Shown: positions 11,656 to 13,705 of the stretch, one piece after another
How positions within the stretch are numbered: the stretch's first letter is position 1
How the letters are laid out: the number at the start of each line of letters is the position of its first letter
Assembly: GCA_030605745.1 (NCBI GenBank)
Contig: JAUWHT010000143.1
Span: 1-13,705, forward strand
Source: Pirellulales bacterium
GTDB taxonomy: Bacteria > Planctomycetota > Planctomycetia > Pirellulales > Thermoguttaceae
Length of the DNA: 13,705 nt
Direction: 5' to 3'
Translations under genes and position numbers: made by a program
The notes under the pieces: generated by a model
Seen by the model: the letters and a program-made list of their open reading frames with translations, nothing else
The model's database searches: none
Told to the model about the DNA's origin: nothing

Positions 11656-13696
11656 ATGATTCGCACGTTGTTTGTTGCCGTTTGTTTGTTGTTTGTTGCT
11701 CTGCCGGTCGCCGCTGAGGACCTCAAGGTGCTGCCGTCGAGCTTCGACGGCACGACGTCCAGTGGCATGGTGCACGACTACCTCATGCAGGAGGCTCAAA
11801 AGGCCTTTGACCGCCGGGATGCCGAGTATGAGAAGCTCAAAACGCCCGAGCAACTCGCCGCGTACCAGCAACGGATGCGGCAGTTCTTTGTGACCAAGTT
11901 GGGCGGGTTCCCCGAACGGACACCGCTGAACCCGCAGGTCGTCGCCAAGGAAGACCGCGACGGCTATCGCATCGAAAAGATCATCTTCGAGAGCCAGCCG
12001 AAGCATTTCGTCACCGCGGTCCTCTACCTGCCCGAGGCCGAGCCGCCATACCCGGGCGTGCTGGTCCCATGCGGGCATAGCTACAACGGCAAGGCGGCCG
12101 ATCCATACCAGCGAGCGAGTATCCTGCTGGCGAAAAACGGCATGGCCGCCCTGTGCTACGACCCGATCGATCAGGGCGAGCGGTTCCAGTTGCTCGATGC
12201 CGACGGGAAACCGCTGGCTGCCACAACAAAGGGCCATACCATGCTGGGCGTGGGCAGCATCCTGGTGGGACGAAACACGGCCACCTACCGTATCTGGGAC
12301 GGCATGCGGGGGATCGACTATCTGCAAAGCCGCCCGGAAGTCGACCCCGAGCGGATCGGCTGCACCGGCAACTCCGGCGGCGGCACGCTGACCAGCTACC
12401 TGATGGCGCTGGACCAGCGGATCAAGTGCGCAGCCCCAAGTTGCTACCTGACCAGCTTCCGCCGACTGATGGAAACCATCGGACCGCAGGACGCCGAGCA
12501 GAACATCCACGCCCAGATCGCATACAGAATGGGCCACGCCGATTACATTTTGATGCGGGGCCCCGAAGCCGACGTTGATGTGTGTCGCCACACGCGATTA
12601 CTTCGACATCAACGGGGCCTGGGCCAGCTTCCGCCAGGCCAAGCGGTTTTACACCCGGATGGGATTCGCCGAACGGGTCGACCTGATCGAAACCGACGCC
12701 AAGCACGGCTTTTCAACGCAGTTGCGCGTAGGCGCGGTCCGCTGGATGCGCCGCTGGCTGCTGCACCTCGACGATGCGATCACCGAGCCGGAGAGCAGCA
12801 TTGCAACTGACGAGCAAATGTATTGCACGCCTCGCGGCCGGGTCATGTTCCTCGAGGGCGCCCGAACTGCCTACGACATCAACATGGACCTGGAAAAACA
12901 ATTGGCCAAGGCGCGGAAGGAGTTCTGGCAACAAACCGACAAGGCCAAGGCGCTCGACGAGGTCCGCAAGATCACCGGCATCCGCAAGCTGGCCGACTTG
13001 CCCGAGCCGGAAGTCGAGAACAAAGGTACAATCCAGCGCGAAGGTTACCGGATCGACAAGCTGGTGCTAAAGCCCGAGCCGGGTATCTGGCTGCCGGCGC
13101 TGGCCTTTGTGCCGGAGGGTCGCAGCGGCGAGGCTTATCTTTACCTGCACGCAGAGGGCAAGCAGGCCGACGCGGCGCCCGGCGGCCCTATCGAGAAGCT
13201 CGTAGCCCAAGGACACGTGGTCCTGGCAGTCGATCTGCGAGGGTTCGGAGAAACCCAAACGACCGGAAAGGCCAACTGGGCCCCATATATCGGCCCTGGA
13301 TGGGCCGATATGTTCCTAGCCTACATGTTGGACAACTCGTCGTATCTAACCATGCGAGCGGAAGACGTGCTGGTGTGTGCTCGCTTTCTGGCCGGGTACC
13401 AGACCGGCGAGAAACCGCAGAAGGTCCACCTGATGAGCATCGGCCGTGTCGGGCCGGCGGCACTGCACGCGGCAGCGCTGGAGCCGCAGTTGTTCGCCTC
13501 CATCACCCTGAAAAACTGCCTTACTTCGTGGTCCGACGTGGTACACAAACCGTTGGCCAGGAACCAGCTTATCAATGCCGTCCACGGCGTGCTGAAGACC
13601 TACGATCTGCCCGATCTGCTGGCAACGCTGCCGAAGGAAAAGGTCACAGTAATCGAACCGCTCGATGCAACCGAGCAGCCGGTGGGTGGCGGGTAG
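11656..13696 (+). pseudogene. Secreted tandem alpha/beta hydrolase (acetylxylan-esterase-like), one-base frameshift
   Basis: AGGAGGT lies 4 bases before the ATG. A signal peptide (MIRTLFVAVCLLFVALPVAA) is followed by an alpha/beta-hydrolase domain with the nucleophile motif GNSGGG (S240). An extra G in the run at 12557-12560 shifts the frame: the first frame continues with unrelated sequence to 12810, and homology resumes in the next frame at about 12560 (APKPTLMCVATRDYFD). Correcting one G gives about 679 aa. Likely catalytic Asp (D314, in ATRDYFD) and His (H350, in DAKHGF) lie after the shift, so the uncorrected product would lack both. A second hydrolase-like domain runs from about residue 450 to the end (GYRIDKLVLKPE, VVLAVDLRGFGET), but its nucleophile position reads SIGRVGPAAL with no GxSxG, so it is probably inactive. 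Relatives are annotated as acetylxylan esterases or dienelactone-hydrolase-like. The frameshift may be a real lesion or a sequencing error. Confidence 0.8.
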
Positions 13697-13705
13697 TGGA
13701 TAGTG
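13681..13705 (+). repeat. Degenerate 7-base repeat over the esterase stop, running off the window
   Basis: GGTGGGT, GGCGGGT, AGTGGAT and AGTG follow one another with 7-base spacing from 13681. The TAG stop (13694-13696) lies inside, and the array encodes the final VGGG of the protein. It continues to the window edge, so its full length is unknown. Confidence 0.65.

Overview
The window looks like a chromosomal segment of a GC-rich Planctomycetota bacterium, probably Pirellulales-like. That is inferred from gene content: a Tat-exported GFO/IDH/MocA oxidoreductase, a UroD-family methyltransferase-like protein, a TM2/DUF6677-like membrane protein, an internally duplicated parvulin protein, a secreted two-domain esterase, and many short intergenic repeats. 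No rRNA, tRNA, CRISPR array, phage module or complete insertion sequence was seen.

Layout: (a) 1-149, two direct copies of a palindromic repeat and a good sigma70-type promoter. (b) 150-3011, plus strand: a double-module peptidyl-prolyl isomerase, then panB, which is split by a ~121-bp insert with 20-bp inverted-repeat ends. (c) 3031-5182, minus strand: a Tat-signal oxidoreductase followed by an unrecognised 273-aa protein. (d) 5269-5931, plus strand: rsmG. (e) 5950-9853, minus strand: a DUF6677-like protein, a 68-aa two-helix membrane protein, trkA and trkH, reading in that order. (f) 9916-10938, minus strand: a UroD-family protein with its own candidate promoter. (g) 11084-11583: a hairpin, a transporter remnant and a large inverted repeat. 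(h) 11656-13696, plus strand: a secreted tandem alpha/beta hydrolase broken by a one-base frameshift.

TrkA and TrkH together form a potassium-uptake system. PanB (pantothenate synthesis) and RsmG (16S rRNA m7G527 methylation) are housekeeping functions. The oxidoreductase, UroD-family protein, esterase and SSS-transporter remnant fit the usual planctomycete equipment for handling carbohydrates and methylated compounds, but nothing here links them into one pathway.

The most striking structure lies between the genes. Tandem repeats with a 7-base period sit at or just after the stop codons of rsmG, the oxidoreductase, the UroD gene and the esterase, and a degenerate 7-base-period sequence forms the arms of a 32-bp inverted repeat between trkA and trkH. 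The copy after the UroD gene is a strong G-quadruplex candidate. A separate REP-like family (GGGCAAGCCC-type palindromes, mostly ending GGCTAAAC) recurs at three places. With the insert in panB, the window is unusually rich in small non-coding repeats that touch gene ends. Three genes are broken as written: panB, the esterase and the transporter remnant.
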